From Actinomycetota bacterium (lineage in GTDB: Bacteria > Actinomycetota > Acidimicrobiia > Acidimicrobiales > Ilumatobacteraceae), in contig RFQQ01000002.1 of NCBI GenBank assembly GCA_009924875.1, forward strand, positions 1-39,970: DNA of 39,970 nucleotides, read 5' to 3'. A program made the translations under genes and the position numbers. Below the pieces are notes generated by a model. It saw only the letters and a program-made list of their open reading frames with translations, made no database searches and was not told the origin of the DNA. Shown here in pieces: positions 32,989 to 39,970 of this stretch. Position 1 is the first letter of the stretch. Each line of letters begins with the position of its first letter.

Positions 32989-33626
32989 GCGCGATCGGCC
33001 CGACCTACGTGGTTCCTGGTCCGCGAGACCTCATCGAGGTGGTTGGCCCTGACGCTGTTACTTACCTGCACAGCCAGCTGTCCCAAGACATCGGCTCGAT
33101 GGCGGTTGGCGACCGAGCCCTCAGCCTCGTGCTCGAACCGGACGGGCGGGTGTGCGCCCCGGTCGGGGTGTCGCGCGAGGGAGACGACCGCATCGTCCTC
33201 GATGTCGATCCGGGTTTCGGCGAGTCGGTCGCAGCCCGCCTGCTCCGATTCCGGTTGCGCACCGATGCCGAGATCACACTGATCGCTGCTGGGGGTCACC
33301 GCAATGGAGCGGAGGAGGAGTCACGGATCGTCGACGGTTGGCCGGCGCTCGGGAGCGAGATCATTCAGGGTGAGACGCTCGCCGCGGAGACCGGCCTCAC
33401 CGACGTCGCTGTCTCCTTCACCAAGGGGTGCTATCCGGGTCAGGAACTGGTGGAGCGGATGGATTCCCGCGGTTCGATTCCACCTCGTCGGATCGTCCGC
33501 GTCCGCGTCGAGTCGGGGACGCTCGTCGGGTCCTCCGTGATCCGCGATGGCGCCGAGGTCGGTGAGGTCACCAGCGTGGTTGGCGAGCACGCTCTCGCGC
33601 GTGTCGGGCGGACCTTCAGCGACTGA
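32985..33626 (+). CDS. ygfZ: Folate-binding YgfZ-family protein
   Basis: This 213-aa protein is related to GcvT. It has the YgfZ signature KGCYPGQELVERMDSRG with its conserved cysteine, plus YLHSQLSQDI near the N-terminus and PPRRIVRVRVE. In E. coli, YgfZ binds tetrahydrofolate and supports assembly or repair of certain Fe-S clusters. I chose ATG 32985, overlapping the trpE stop (ATGA); the longer frame start at 32922 lies inside trpE. Its 3' end overlaps the convergent peptidase gene by 11 nt. Confidence 0.9.
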   Translation: MSAIGPTYVVPGPRDLIEVVGPDAVTYLHSQLSQDIGSMAVGDRALSLVLEPDGRVCAPVGVSREGDDRIVLDVDPGFGESVAARLLRFRLRTDAEITLIAAGGHRNGAEEESRIVDGWPALGSEIIQGETLAAETGLTDVAVSFTKGCYPGQELVERMDSRGSIPPRRIVRVRVESGTLVGSSVIRDGAEVGEVTSVVGEHALARVGRTFSD

Positions 33627-34263
33627 GACGGAGCGCCGACACCTGCGACCACAGCAGGAGAGCCCCGACCACGACCAAAGAGCGCCACGCCGCGCTCTGA
33701 GCCGCCCACACGATGCCGGCCGAGGTGACGGTCGCGCTGAGACCGATCACCACCCGCGCCGCCGACGGGCCGAGTAGGGGAGTTACGGCGTGAGAGACCA
33801 GGTGGCCGCCGTCAAGCGGCCAGAGCGGGATCAGGTTCGCGGTGCCGATGACGACCCCTGCCCACCAGATCGCGGTCGCGATACCACTCGCTGAGATCGC
33901 GTCGATGTCGAGGGGATGGGCGGCCCACGGAAGTAGGCAAATCCAGCCTGCTGCGATGTGGGCGGCCGGGCCGGCCGCCGAGAGCGCCATCCGGCCACGG
34001 GTGGCGATGGCGCGACCGGGTTGGAACGAGGTGTAGCCGACCATGAAACCGAGGGAGATCGAGGCCTCCGCGCCAAGCCGTCGGGCGACAAGGGCGTGAC
34101 CGAGTTCGTGAATCACGGTGAACGCGGCGAGTGAGATGGCGAGCACGAGGCCCTCTGGGCCCGGATCAAGCCCGAAGACGATGAGGAGGAAAAACCAGAA
34201 CCCCGAGGTCGCGCGGACCGGGAAGCCGAGCAGCGCGGCCCGCCGTTCGCCACTCGGAGCCAT
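33616..34263 (-). CDS. Site-2-protease-like M50 family membrane metallopeptidase
   Basis: This 215-aa polytopic protein has about six hydrophobic segments. The zinc motif HELGHALVARRLGAE (HExxH) lies in an early membrane segment, and LIPLWPLDGGHL supplies the third-ligand motif (N/D-G type), matching the M50/S2P family of intramembrane proteases. The substrate is unknown. No PDZ domain is present. The ATG at 34263 is preceded on the - strand by TACGGT 6 nt away (leaderless layout). The frame remains open far upstream into ppdK on the opposite strand, but that extension is a shadow. It is divergent from ppdK. Confidence 0.9.
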   Translation of the reverse strand: MAPSGERRAALLGFPVRATSGFWFFLLIVFGLDPGPEGLVLAISLAAFTVIHELGHALVARRLGAEASISLGFMVGYTSFQPGRAIATRGRMALSAAGPAAHIAAGWICLLPWAAHPLDIDAISASGIATAIWWAGVVIGTANLIPLWPLDGGHLVSHAVTPLLGPSAARVVIGLSATVTSAGIVWAAQSAAWRSLVVVGALLLWSQVSALRLSR

Positions 34264-34269
34264 GTCCGA

Positions 34270-34275
34270 ACCGTA
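34270..34275 (-). promoter_or_regulatory. Candidate leaderless promoter (-10) of the M50 peptidase gene
   Basis: On the - strand TACGGT ends exactly 6 nt before the ATG at 34263. No Shine-Dalgarno sequence fits in the gap. The divergent region to ppdK is 84 bp. Confidence 0.5.
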
Positions 34276-34333
34276 CCCGCACCGCCGATTCCGATCATCG
34301 CTACGGCGGTGGTCTCCTCGAGGGACTCGCTCG

Positions 34334-34339
34334 TAGACT
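34334..34339 (+). promoter_or_regulatory. Candidate near-leaderless promoter (-10) of ppdK
   Basis: TAGACT ends 8 nt before the GTG at 34348. The transcript would carry a leader of at most one or two nucleotides. Confidence 0.4.
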
Positions 34340-34347
34340 CGCCAGAC

Positions 34348-37002
34348 GTGCCCTACGTCTACGCATTTGATCACGCCCACCGCAAGCCACCCATGTCCTA
34401 CAAGGACCTCCTCGGTGGAAAGGGGGCGAACCTTGCCGAGATGACGACCGTGCTCGGTCTTCCGGTGCCCCCTGGGTTCACGGTGTCGACCGACGCCTGT
34501 CGCGCCTACATGCACGGCGGGTGGCCCGATGGCCTCGACGCGGAGGTGACCCGTCACGTCGCGAAACTCGAGAAGACGATGGGTCGTCGACTCGGCGACG
34601 CGAAGGATCCGCTGCTCGTCAGCGTGCGCTCGGGAGCGAAGTTCTCGATGCCGGGGATGATGGACACCGTCTTGAACCTCGGTCTCAACGACCGCAGCGT
34701 CGTCGGTCTCGCCTCGGTCACCGGCGACGAGCGATTCGCGTACGACTCCTACCGCCGTTTCATCGCGATGTACGGGCGCATCGTCCTCGGTGTCGACGGC
34801 GAGGTGTTCGAGCACCCCCTCGAGGCGGCCAAGGCCAAGGCGGGCACCGCGAACGACGCGGATCTCGACGCCGCTGCGCTGAAGGCGCTCGTCAAGACCT
34901 ACCTCGCTGCCGTCCGCCGCGCGACCGGCGCCCCGTTCCCGCAGGATCCGCGTGCCCAGCTCGATGGCGCGATCGAAGCGGTGTTCCGTTCGTGGAACGG
35001 CGCCCGAGCGATCGCCTACCGAGTTCGCGAGAAGATCAGTCACGAACTCGGCACCGCCGTCAACGTGCAGACGATGGTCTTCGGCAACCGTGACGACAAC
35101 TCGGGAACCGGCGTCGGGTTCACCCGCAACGCCGCGACCGGTGACAACCGCCCCTATGGCGACTTCCTCGTCAATGCCCAGGGTGAGGACGTCGTCGCGG
35201 GAATCCGCAACACCCTCGGCCTTGACGACATGAAGCGCCTCTTCCCGAAGATCCACGCTGACCTCCTCAAGATCTTCAAGCGACTCGAGGAGCACTACAC
35301 CGACATGTGCGATACCGAGTTCACCATTGAGCAGGGCCGTCTCTGGATGCTGCAGACCCGCGTCGGCAAGCGGACCGGGGCCGCGGCCTTGAAGATGGCG
35401 GTCGACATGACCAAGGGCACCGACGGCGTGAAGCGCAAGTCGTGGAAGATCTCGCGTGAGGAGGCCGTCATGCGGGTCACCGCCGAGCACCTCGAGTCGG
35501 TGCTCCACCCGCAGTTCTCCAAGAAGTCGACGGCGATCGCGAAGGGCCTCGGAGCTTCTCCCGGCGCCGCGGTCGGCCGCGTCTACCTGACCGCCGATGA
35601 TGCCGAAGCAGCGGCCAAGCGAGGCGAGAAGGTGATCCTCGTGCGGAGCGAGACGAGCCCCGAGGACGTCCACGGCATGATGGTCGCCCAAGGAATCCTC
35701 ACCTCCCGTGGCGGCCTCGTGAGCCACGCGGCGGTCGTCGCTCGAGGCTGGGGAACCCCAGCGGTCGTCGGCGCCGAGCAGGTTCGCATCGAGGGTCGGC
35801 AGTTCAGCGTCGGCAACACCGTGGTGAAGCAGGGCGACGTCATCTCGATCGACGGCCACACCGGGGAGATCATGCTCGGCGCGCTTGAGATGGCGAACGC
35901 GAAGCCGCCGAAGGAGTACGACGTCATCCTCTCGTGGGCCGACGTCATCCGGAAGGGTCATCTCGCCGTGCGCGCGAACGCCGATACCGGCGCCGATGCC
36001 GCGGTCGCGCGTGAGAAGGGAGCCGAGGGAATCGGTCTCTGCCGGACCGAGCACATGTTCCTCGCCCCCGACCGATTGCCGATCGTGCGCGCGATGATCC
36101 TCGCCGACACTCCTCGCAAGGAGGCCAAGGCGCTCGAGCAACTTCGCGTGGCGCAGCAGGCCGACTTCGAGGAGATCCTCGAGGCGATGGATGGCCTCCC
36201 GGTCACCGTCCGCCTGCTCGATCCTCCGTTGCACGAGTTCCTCCCCTCAGTGGAGGAGTTGAAGGTCAAGGCGGCCAAGCGGGGTCTCTCCGCCAAGGAG
36301 CAGAAGCTGCTCGCCGCTGCGGAGTCCTGGGCCGAGCACAACCCGATGATCGGTACCCGCGGTGTTCGCCTCGGAGTGATCAAGCCGGGTCTCTACGCCA
36401 TGCAGGTACGGGCGCTGCTTGACGCCGCCGCCAAGCTTCGTGAGGCGGGTGGGCGTCCGATCGTCGAGATCATGATTCCGCTCACCGTCACCCGCGAGGA
36501 GCTGGCGCTGGCCCGTTCCTGGGTGCAGGAGGAGGTCGACGCCGCGCTCAAGGGCATGCGCCGTAAGCCGCACATCTCGATCGGCACGATGGTCGAGACC
36601 CCGCGGGCCGCGGTGCGCGCCGACGAGATCGCCGAGGCCGCCGACTTCTTCTCCTTCGGCACGAACGACCTCACCCAGCTGACCTTCGGCTTCAGCCGCG
36701 ATGATGTCGAGAGCCGGATGATGCCGGCCTATCTCGAGCAGGGCCTGTTGAAGCGGAATCCGTTCGACACCATCGACCAGTCGGGTGTCGGCGACCTCGT
36801 TCGCCTCGGTGCCGAGCGTGGACGTTCCACCAAGCCCGATCTGAAGCTCGGCGTGTGCGGTGAGCACGGTGGCGACCCCGAGTCGATCGATCTTTTCTAC
36901 CGACTCGGTCTCGATTACGTGAGTTGCTCGCCGTTCCGCGTGCCGATCGCGCGCCTCTCCGCCGCGCAGGCGATCGTCGGCGCGAGCGACTCACAGAAGT
37001 GA
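34348..37002 (+). CDS. ppdK: Pyruvate, phosphate dikinase
   Basis: PPDK interconverts pyruvate, ATP and phosphate with phosphoenolpyruvate, AMP and pyrophosphate. The protein has 884 aa with the three standard parts. These are an ATP-grasp N-terminal domain (LLGGKGANLAEM, SVRSGAKFSMPGMMDTVLNL), the swivelling phosphohistidine domain (TSRGGLVSHAAVVARGWGTP with the catalytic His), and the PEP-binding TIM barrel (GIGLCRTEHMF, LGVCGEHGGDPES with the catalytic Cys). I chose GTG 34348 (VPYVYAFDH), where homology begins; an in-frame start at 34309 lies before the predicted promoter. A strong hairpin terminator follows the stop. Confidence 0.96.
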   Translation: MPYVYAFDHAHRKPPMSYKDLLGGKGANLAEMTTVLGLPVPPGFTVSTDACRAYMHGGWPDGLDAEVTRHVAKLEKTMGRRLGDAKDPLLVSVRSGAKFSMPGMMDTVLNLGLNDRSVVGLASVTGDERFAYDSYRRFIAMYGRIVLGVDGEVFEHPLEAAKAKAGTANDADLDAAALKALVKTYLAAVRRATGAPFPQDPRAQLDGAIEAVFRSWNGARAIAYRVREKISHELGTAVNVQTMVFGNRDDNSGTGVGFTRNAATGDNRPYGDFLVNAQGEDVVAGIRNTLGLDDMKRLFPKIHADLLKIFKRLEEHYTDMCDTEFTIEQGRLWMLQTRVGKRTGAAALKMAVDMTKGTDGVKRKSWKISREEAVMRVTAEHLESVLHPQFSKKSTAIAKGLGASPGAAVGRVYLTADDAEAAAKRGEKVILVRSETSPEDVHGMMVAQGILTSRGGLVSHAAVVARGWGTPAVVGAEQVRIEGRQFSVGNTVVKQGDVISIDGHTGEIMLGALEMANAKPPKEYDVILSWADVIRKGHLAVRANADTGADAAVAREKGAEGIGLCRTEHMFLAPDRLPIVRAMILADTPRKEAKALEQLRVAQQADFEEILEAMDGLPVTVRLLDPPLHEFLPSVEELKVKAAKRGLSAKEQKLLAAAESWAEHNPMIGTRGVRLGVIKPGLYAMQVRALLDAAAKLREAGGRPIVEIMIPLTVTREELALARSWVQEEVDAALKGMRRKPHISIGTMVETPRAAVRADEIAEAADFFSFGTNDLTQLTFGFSRDDVESRMMPAYLEQGLLKRNPFDTIDQSGVGDLVRLGAERGRSTKPDLKLGVCGEHGGDPESIDLFYRLGLDYVSCSPFRVPIARLSAAQAIVGASDSQK

Positions 37003-37007
37003 TCTGA

Positions 37008-37032
37008 GCCACGGCCCGCGAGGGGCCGTGGC
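37008..37032 (+). terminator. Strong hairpin terminator after ppdK
   Basis: A perfect 10-bp stem, GCCACGGCCC (37008-37017) with GGGCCGTGGC (37023-37032), and a 5-nt loop start 5 nt after the ppdK stop. There is no T run, but such G+C-rich hairpins commonly terminate in actinobacteria. Its last base overlaps the candidate -10 of the next gene. Confidence 0.7.
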
Positions 37033-37037
37033 AGGAT
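37032..37037 (+). promoter_or_regulatory. Candidate leaderless promoter (-10) of the AIM24-family gene
   Basis: CAGGAT ends exactly 6 nt before the ATG at 37044. It differs from the TANNNT pattern at the first base, so it is weaker evidence than the other hexamers here. No ribosome binding site is visible. Confidence 0.3.
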
Positions 37038-37043
37038 TGCCCC

Positions 37044-37766
37044 ATGGAGATAACGACACGTCACACTCCCGCTTATGGCGTCGCTCGCCTGCAGATGCAA
37101 GGAGGTGAGGCGGCCCGGGTCGAATCGGGAGCGATGATGGCCATGTCGGCCGGGGTCGAGTTGCGGTCTCGGGCTGAGGGTGGCGTGATGAAGTCGCTGA
37201 AGCGCGCGGCGCTCGGCGGCGAGAGTTTCTTCGTGTCGACCTACACCGCTCCGGCGCAGGGCGGCTTCGTCGACGTTGCCGCGCGGCTCCCTGGCGACAT
37301 CACCGTTCATCAGGTGTCGCCGGATTCTGCGCTGTTCATCTCGAAGGGCTCATGGTTGGCCAACGAGCAGACCGTGGAGATCGATACGAAGTGGGGTGGC
37401 TTCCGAAACCTCTTCGGGTCCGAGGGTGGATTCATCCTCCGTGCGGCGGGCTCTGGTCAGGTGGTCTTCAGTTGCTACGGGGCACTCGAGGTGTGGAATC
37501 TCGAGGCCGGACAGCACTTCACCGTCGACACTGGCCATATGGTCGCCTACACCGAGTCGATCACCATGCAGATCCGACAGGCCTCCGGTGGCCTAGTGCA
37601 GACGGTCAAGAGTGGTGAGGGCCTGGTGTTCGACTTCACTGGACCAGGGCGCGTCTGGACGCAGACCCGCAACCCGAATGAGTTACTCGGGTGGATCTCC
37701 GCCGCCGTCGGAGGTGGCTCCGGACCGTCGGGCGGCGCCCTCGGCGGTCTGCTCGGCCGCCAGTGA
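37044..37766 (+). CDS. AIM24 / TIGR00266 family protein
   Basis: This 240-aa protein belongs to the AIM24 family: GGEAARVESGAMMAMSAGVE, GESFFVSTYTAPAQGGFVDV, then LPGDITVHQV, HFTVDTGHMVAYTESITMQI and a Gly-rich tail (GGGSGPSGGALGGLLGRQ). AIM24 proteins fold as a beta-barrel-like trimer; their bacterial role is unknown and the mitochondrial homologue supports inner-membrane organisation. No signal peptide is present. Its stop overlaps the start of terC (GTGA), so the two are translationally coupled. Confidence 0.9.
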   Translation: MEITTRHTPAYGVARLQMQGGEAARVESGAMMAMSAGVELRSRAEGGVMKSLKRAALGGESFFVSTYTAPAQGGFVDVAARLPGDITVHQVSPDSALFISKGSWLANEQTVEIDTKWGGFRNLFGSEGGFILRAAGSGQVVFSCYGALEVWNLEAGQHFTVDTGHMVAYTESITMQIRQASGGLVQTVKSGEGLVFDFTGPGRVWTQTRNPNELLGWISAAVGGGSGPSGGALGGLLGRQ

Positions 37767-38794
37767 CGACTCCCTCAACTCTGCTCTCGGCAGCGACCGG
37801 GGGGTTTGTCTCGGTCGATGTCCGGCCTTGGCACTGGCTCGTGCTCGTATCGGTCATCACCGCGATGCTCTTGATCGATCTGCTGGTCGTGCATCGGGAG
37901 GCGCACGAGGTCCACATCCGCGAAGCGGCGGTCGAGTCCGCTGTGTGGATTGGATGCGGTTTGGCGTTCGCGGCGGTCGTCGGCTGGTGGTTCGGTCTCG
38001 CGGCGACGGGCGAATACGTATCGGGCTATCTGATCGAGAAGAGCCTGAGTATCGACAACGTGTTCGTCTGGGCGCTGATCATGGGGCATTTCGGCGTCCC
38101 GCAACGCCATCAGCATCGGGTGTTGTTCTGGGGCATCTTCGGTGCGCTCGTCATGCGGGCGATCTTCATCTTCGCGGGTGTCGCGGTGATCGAGCGCTTC
38201 GACTGGGTGCTCTACCTCTTCGGCGCCTTCCTCCTGTTCACCGCGGGGCGCCTCGTCTTCTCCTCGAAGGACCACGTCGATCCCGCCGACAGCGCGTTTC
38301 TGCGGGCGGTAGGGCGGGTTGTTCCCTCAACCCCGGAGATGGACGGACAGCGACTCTTCACCCGCATCGATGGGCGACGACTGGCCACCCCACTCTTCTC
38401 GGTGCTCGTTCTGGTGGAGGCGACCGATGTCGTCTTCGCGGTTGACAGTGTGCCCGCCGTGCTCGCGGTGAGTCGTGAGCAGTTCATCGTCTTCGCCTCG
38501 AACGCCTTCGCGATTCTTGGCTTGCGGGCTCTCTACTTCCTGCTCGCCGACATGCATCACCGATTCCGGTTCCTTCAGCAGGGTCTCGCGACCATCCTCG
38601 GTTTCGTCGGCCTGAAGATGATCGTCCACTCGTGGTTCCACGTCCCGACCTGGCTCTCCCTCGCGGTGATCGCCATCGTGCTGACCTCGGCGATCGGCTT
38701 CTCACTCAAGGCCGAGTCCCTCGAGGAGCAGGCGGCCCTCGCTGGCCGTGGCGTGACCGGCGCGGGCTCAGAGCAGGTGGAGACCGAGAAGTAG
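37763..38794 (+). CDS. TerC-family integral membrane protein
   Basis: This 343-aa protein has about nine membrane segments. TerC hallmarks are LLIDLLVVHREAHEV, the acidic membrane motif SLSIDNVFVWALIMGHFGVP, FWGIFGALVMRAIFIFAGV, VEATDVVFAVDSVPAVLAVS and FASNAFAILGLRALYFLLAD. The family includes tellurite-resistance TerC and the pH/manganese-responsive Alx; relatives export Mn2+ or load metals onto secreted enzymes. Without the other ter genes nearby, a metal-ion role is more likely than tellurite resistance (inference). I chose GTG 37763, overlapping the upstream stop. Its own TAG stop (38792-38794) is part of the dnaG -10 hexamer. Confidence 0.9.
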   Translation: MTTPSTLLSAATGGFVSVDVRPWHWLVLVSVITAMLLIDLLVVHREAHEVHIREAAVESAVWIGCGLAFAAVVGWWFGLAATGEYVSGYLIEKSLSIDNVFVWALIMGHFGVPQRHQHRVLFWGIFGALVMRAIFIFAGVAVIERFDWVLYLFGAFLLFTAGRLVFSSKDHVDPADSAFLRAVGRVVPSTPEMDGQRLFTRIDGRRLATPLFSVLVLVEATDVVFAVDSVPAVLAVSREQFIVFASNAFAILGLRALYFLLADMHHRFRFLQQGLATILGFVGLKMIVHSWFHVPTWLSLAVIAIVLTSAIGFSLKAESLEEQAALAGRGVTGAGSEQVETEK

Positions 38795-38803
38795 ATTCGG
38801 TCC
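38792..38803 (+). promoter_or_regulatory. Candidate leaderless promoter of dnaG
   Basis: TAGATT (38792-38797) ends exactly 6 nt before the ATG at 38804, and its first three bases are the terC stop codon. No Shine-Dalgarno lies in between. Confidence 0.5.
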
Positions 38804-39970
38804 ATGGCGATCGCGGACGACGACATCGAACGCATCCGCTCGGCCGCCTCGATCGTCGACGTCGTCGGCGCGCATGTCCAACTCAAGCGAGCGGGTCGGA
38901 ACTGGGTTGGTCTCTGTCCGTTCCACGGTGAGAAGACCCCCTCGTTCAACGTTCGCGAGGAGACCGGTCGCTACAAGTGCTTCGGTTGCGACGCCGCCGG
39001 GGATGTCTTCAACTTCGTGCAGTCGATGGAGCACACCGACTTCGTCGGAGCGGTGGAGCACCTCGCCAACCGTCTTGGCATCCAGCTGAACTACACCTCG
39101 ACCGGACAGTCCAAGGAACGGGCGAGGCGCAAGCGGCTCGTGGCGACCATGGGTTCGGCTGTCGACTGGTACCACGACCGCCTGTTGAACTCGCCGGATG
39201 CGCGCGCGGCGCGCGACTACCTGCGTGGGAGGGGGCTCGCCGGAGAGACCGCTCGAACCTTCCGCCTTGGATGGGCCCCCGATGACTGGGACCTCCTGTC
39301 TGGGGCCCTCGATGCTCCTCGAGACGATCTGGTGGCGACAGGACTTGCCTTCATCAACCGGCGTCAGCGTCTTCAGGACGCGTTCCGAGCTCGGGTGATC
39401 TTCCCGATCTTCGATGAGAATGGTGAAGCGGTTGCTCTCGGGGGGCGCATCCTGCCCGGCTCCGACGATCCCGCGAAGTACAAGAACTCCTCGGAGACGC
39501 CGATCTACACGAAGTCACGGACCCTCTATGGGTTGAACTGGGCGAAGTCGGAGATCGTGCGGCAGAACCGGGCGATCGTGTGCGAGGGATACACCGACGT
39601 CATTGGCTTCCACTCGAGCGGGCTTCCGATCGCGGTCGCCACCTGCGGGACGGCCTTCACCGAGGAGCACGTGCGCCTGCTGAAGCGGTACACGTCGCGG
39701 GTGGTGTTGGCCTTCGACGCTGATGCAGCGGGTCAGGGCGCGGCCGAGCGTTTCTATGAGTGGGAGCAGAAGTACGACATCGAGGTCTCCGTGGCGCGCT
39801 TTCCGGGTGGCCGCGATCCGGGAGATCTGGCGCTCGATAACCCGGAGGCGCTCGCGGCGAGCATCGATTCCGCCACACCGTTTCTCGCGTTCCGACTCGA
39901 TCGAGTGTTGCAGGCCCAGCCGGCGGAGACGCCCGAGCAGCGGGTGCGCGCGGGCGAGCGCGCCATGGCC
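38804..39970 (+). CDS. dnaG: DNA primase DnaG (5' part; runs off the window)
   Basis: DnaG makes RNA primers at the replication fork. The first 389 residues are in the window and the frame is open to the last base. The N-terminal CHC2 zinc finger is complete (GLCPFHGEKTPSF, then YKCFGCDAAGDVFNFV). The catalytic core has VIFPIFDENGEAVALGGRIL and KYKNSSETPIYTKSRTLYGL. The Toprim domain has VCEGYTDVIGFHSSG with the catalytic Glu and VVLAFDADAAGQGAAERF with the metal-binding Asp residues. The C-terminal helicase-binding domain is cut off. ATG 38804 has no ribosome binding site but a leaderless-type hexamer 6 nt upstream. Confidence 0.96.
   Translation, partial: MAIADDDIERIRSAASIVDVVGAHVQLKRAGRNWVGLCPFHGEKTPSFNVREETGRYKCFGCDAAGDVFNFVQSMEHTDFVGAVEHLANRLGIQLNYTSTGQSKERARRKRLVATMGSAVDWYHDRLLNSPDARAARDYLRGRGLAGETARTFRLGWAPDDWDLLSGALDAPRDDLVATGLAFINRRQRLQDAFRARVIFPIFDENGEAVALGGRILPGSDDPAKYKNSSETPIYTKSRTLYGLNWAKSEIVRQNRAIVCEGYTDVIGFHSSGLPIAVATCGTAFTEEHVRLLKRYTSRVVLAFDADAAGQGAAERFYEWEQKYDIEVSVARFPGGRDPGDLALDNPEALAASIDSATPFLAFRLDRVLQAQPAETPEQRVRAGERAMA

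Noticed and set aside
34264-36234. Long N-terminal extension of the M50 peptidase frame, antisense to ppdK
   Set aside because: Homology and the leaderless-type hexamer place the start at 34263. The extension lacks known domains and opposes ppdK.
37763-38794. Tellurite-resistance island indicated by TerC
   Set aside because: No other ter genes are adjacent. A lone TerC-family protein is common and more likely handles manganese or other metals.
1-39970. Mobile elements, CRISPR arrays, tRNA/rRNA genes, or a new defence or biosynthetic system
   Set aside because: Reading both strands I found no transposase, integrase, spaced repeat array, tRNA-like fold or cluster of unknown genes. Almost every gene belongs to a known housekeeping family.

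Overview
The window is a gene-dense, high-G+C bacterial chromosome segment with about 34 protein genes, nearly all on the + strand, and intergenic gaps mostly under 150 bp. Gene content points to an actinobacterium, most likely of the Acidimicrobiia type (inference). SepF is present while FtsA is absent beside FtsZ. MurE carries the meso-diaminopimelate motif DNPR. A bacterial proteasome activator (Bpa) is encoded. The order DksA-like / lspA / rluD / dnaE is the actinobacterial one. I see no tRNA, rRNA, CRISPR array, insertion sequence or prophage.

Region 1 (about 180-16083) is the division and cell wall (dcw) cluster: mraZ, rsmH, ftsL-like, ftsI, murE, mraY, murD, ftsW, murG, murC, murB, ftsQ, ftsZ, yggS, sepF. 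Genes down to murB are coupled by short overlaps and driven by a promoter upstream of mraZ, which is embedded in five TGGNN repeats on an exact 10-bp period, a candidate MraZ operator. murF is missing between murE and mraY, and pgeF is missing between ftsZ and yggS. Two reading-frame problems stand out. ftsZ is split into two ORFs at an ATGA junction inside its C-terminal domain. The expected ATGA start of ftsI lies in a different frame from the body of the gene.

Region 2 (about 16100-23800) holds ileS, a DksA/TraR-like protein with a long Lys/Ala/Pro histone-H1-like N-terminus and no zinc-binding cysteines, lspA, rluD, an inverted Rrf2-type regulator, a phosphodiesterase/nucleotide pyrophosphatase-like enzyme and the proteasome activator bpa.

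Region 3 (about 23800-39970) holds dnaE, a conserved hypothetical, a nitroreductase-like protein, a DUF255/YyaL thioredoxin-domain protein (- strand), a lone GroES-like protein, hisI-trpE-ygfZ, a site-2-protease-like membrane peptidase (- strand), ppdK, an AIM24-family protein, terC and the 5' part of dnaG, which runs off the window.

A recurring regulatory signature is visible. At least eight non-operonic genes (ftsQ, rrf2, yyaL, groES-like, hisI, M50, ppdK, dnaG) have a TANNNT hexamer ending 6-8 nt before an ATG/GTG with no evident ribosome binding site, which is the layout of leaderless transcripts. An AIM24 candidate deviates at the first base. Other genes have the same type of hexamer farther upstream plus a Shine-Dalgarno sequence. 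No novel multi-gene system is evident. The noteworthy items are the split ftsZ, the cysteine-less DksA-like protein, the five-repeat mraZ operator and the leaderless promoter pattern.
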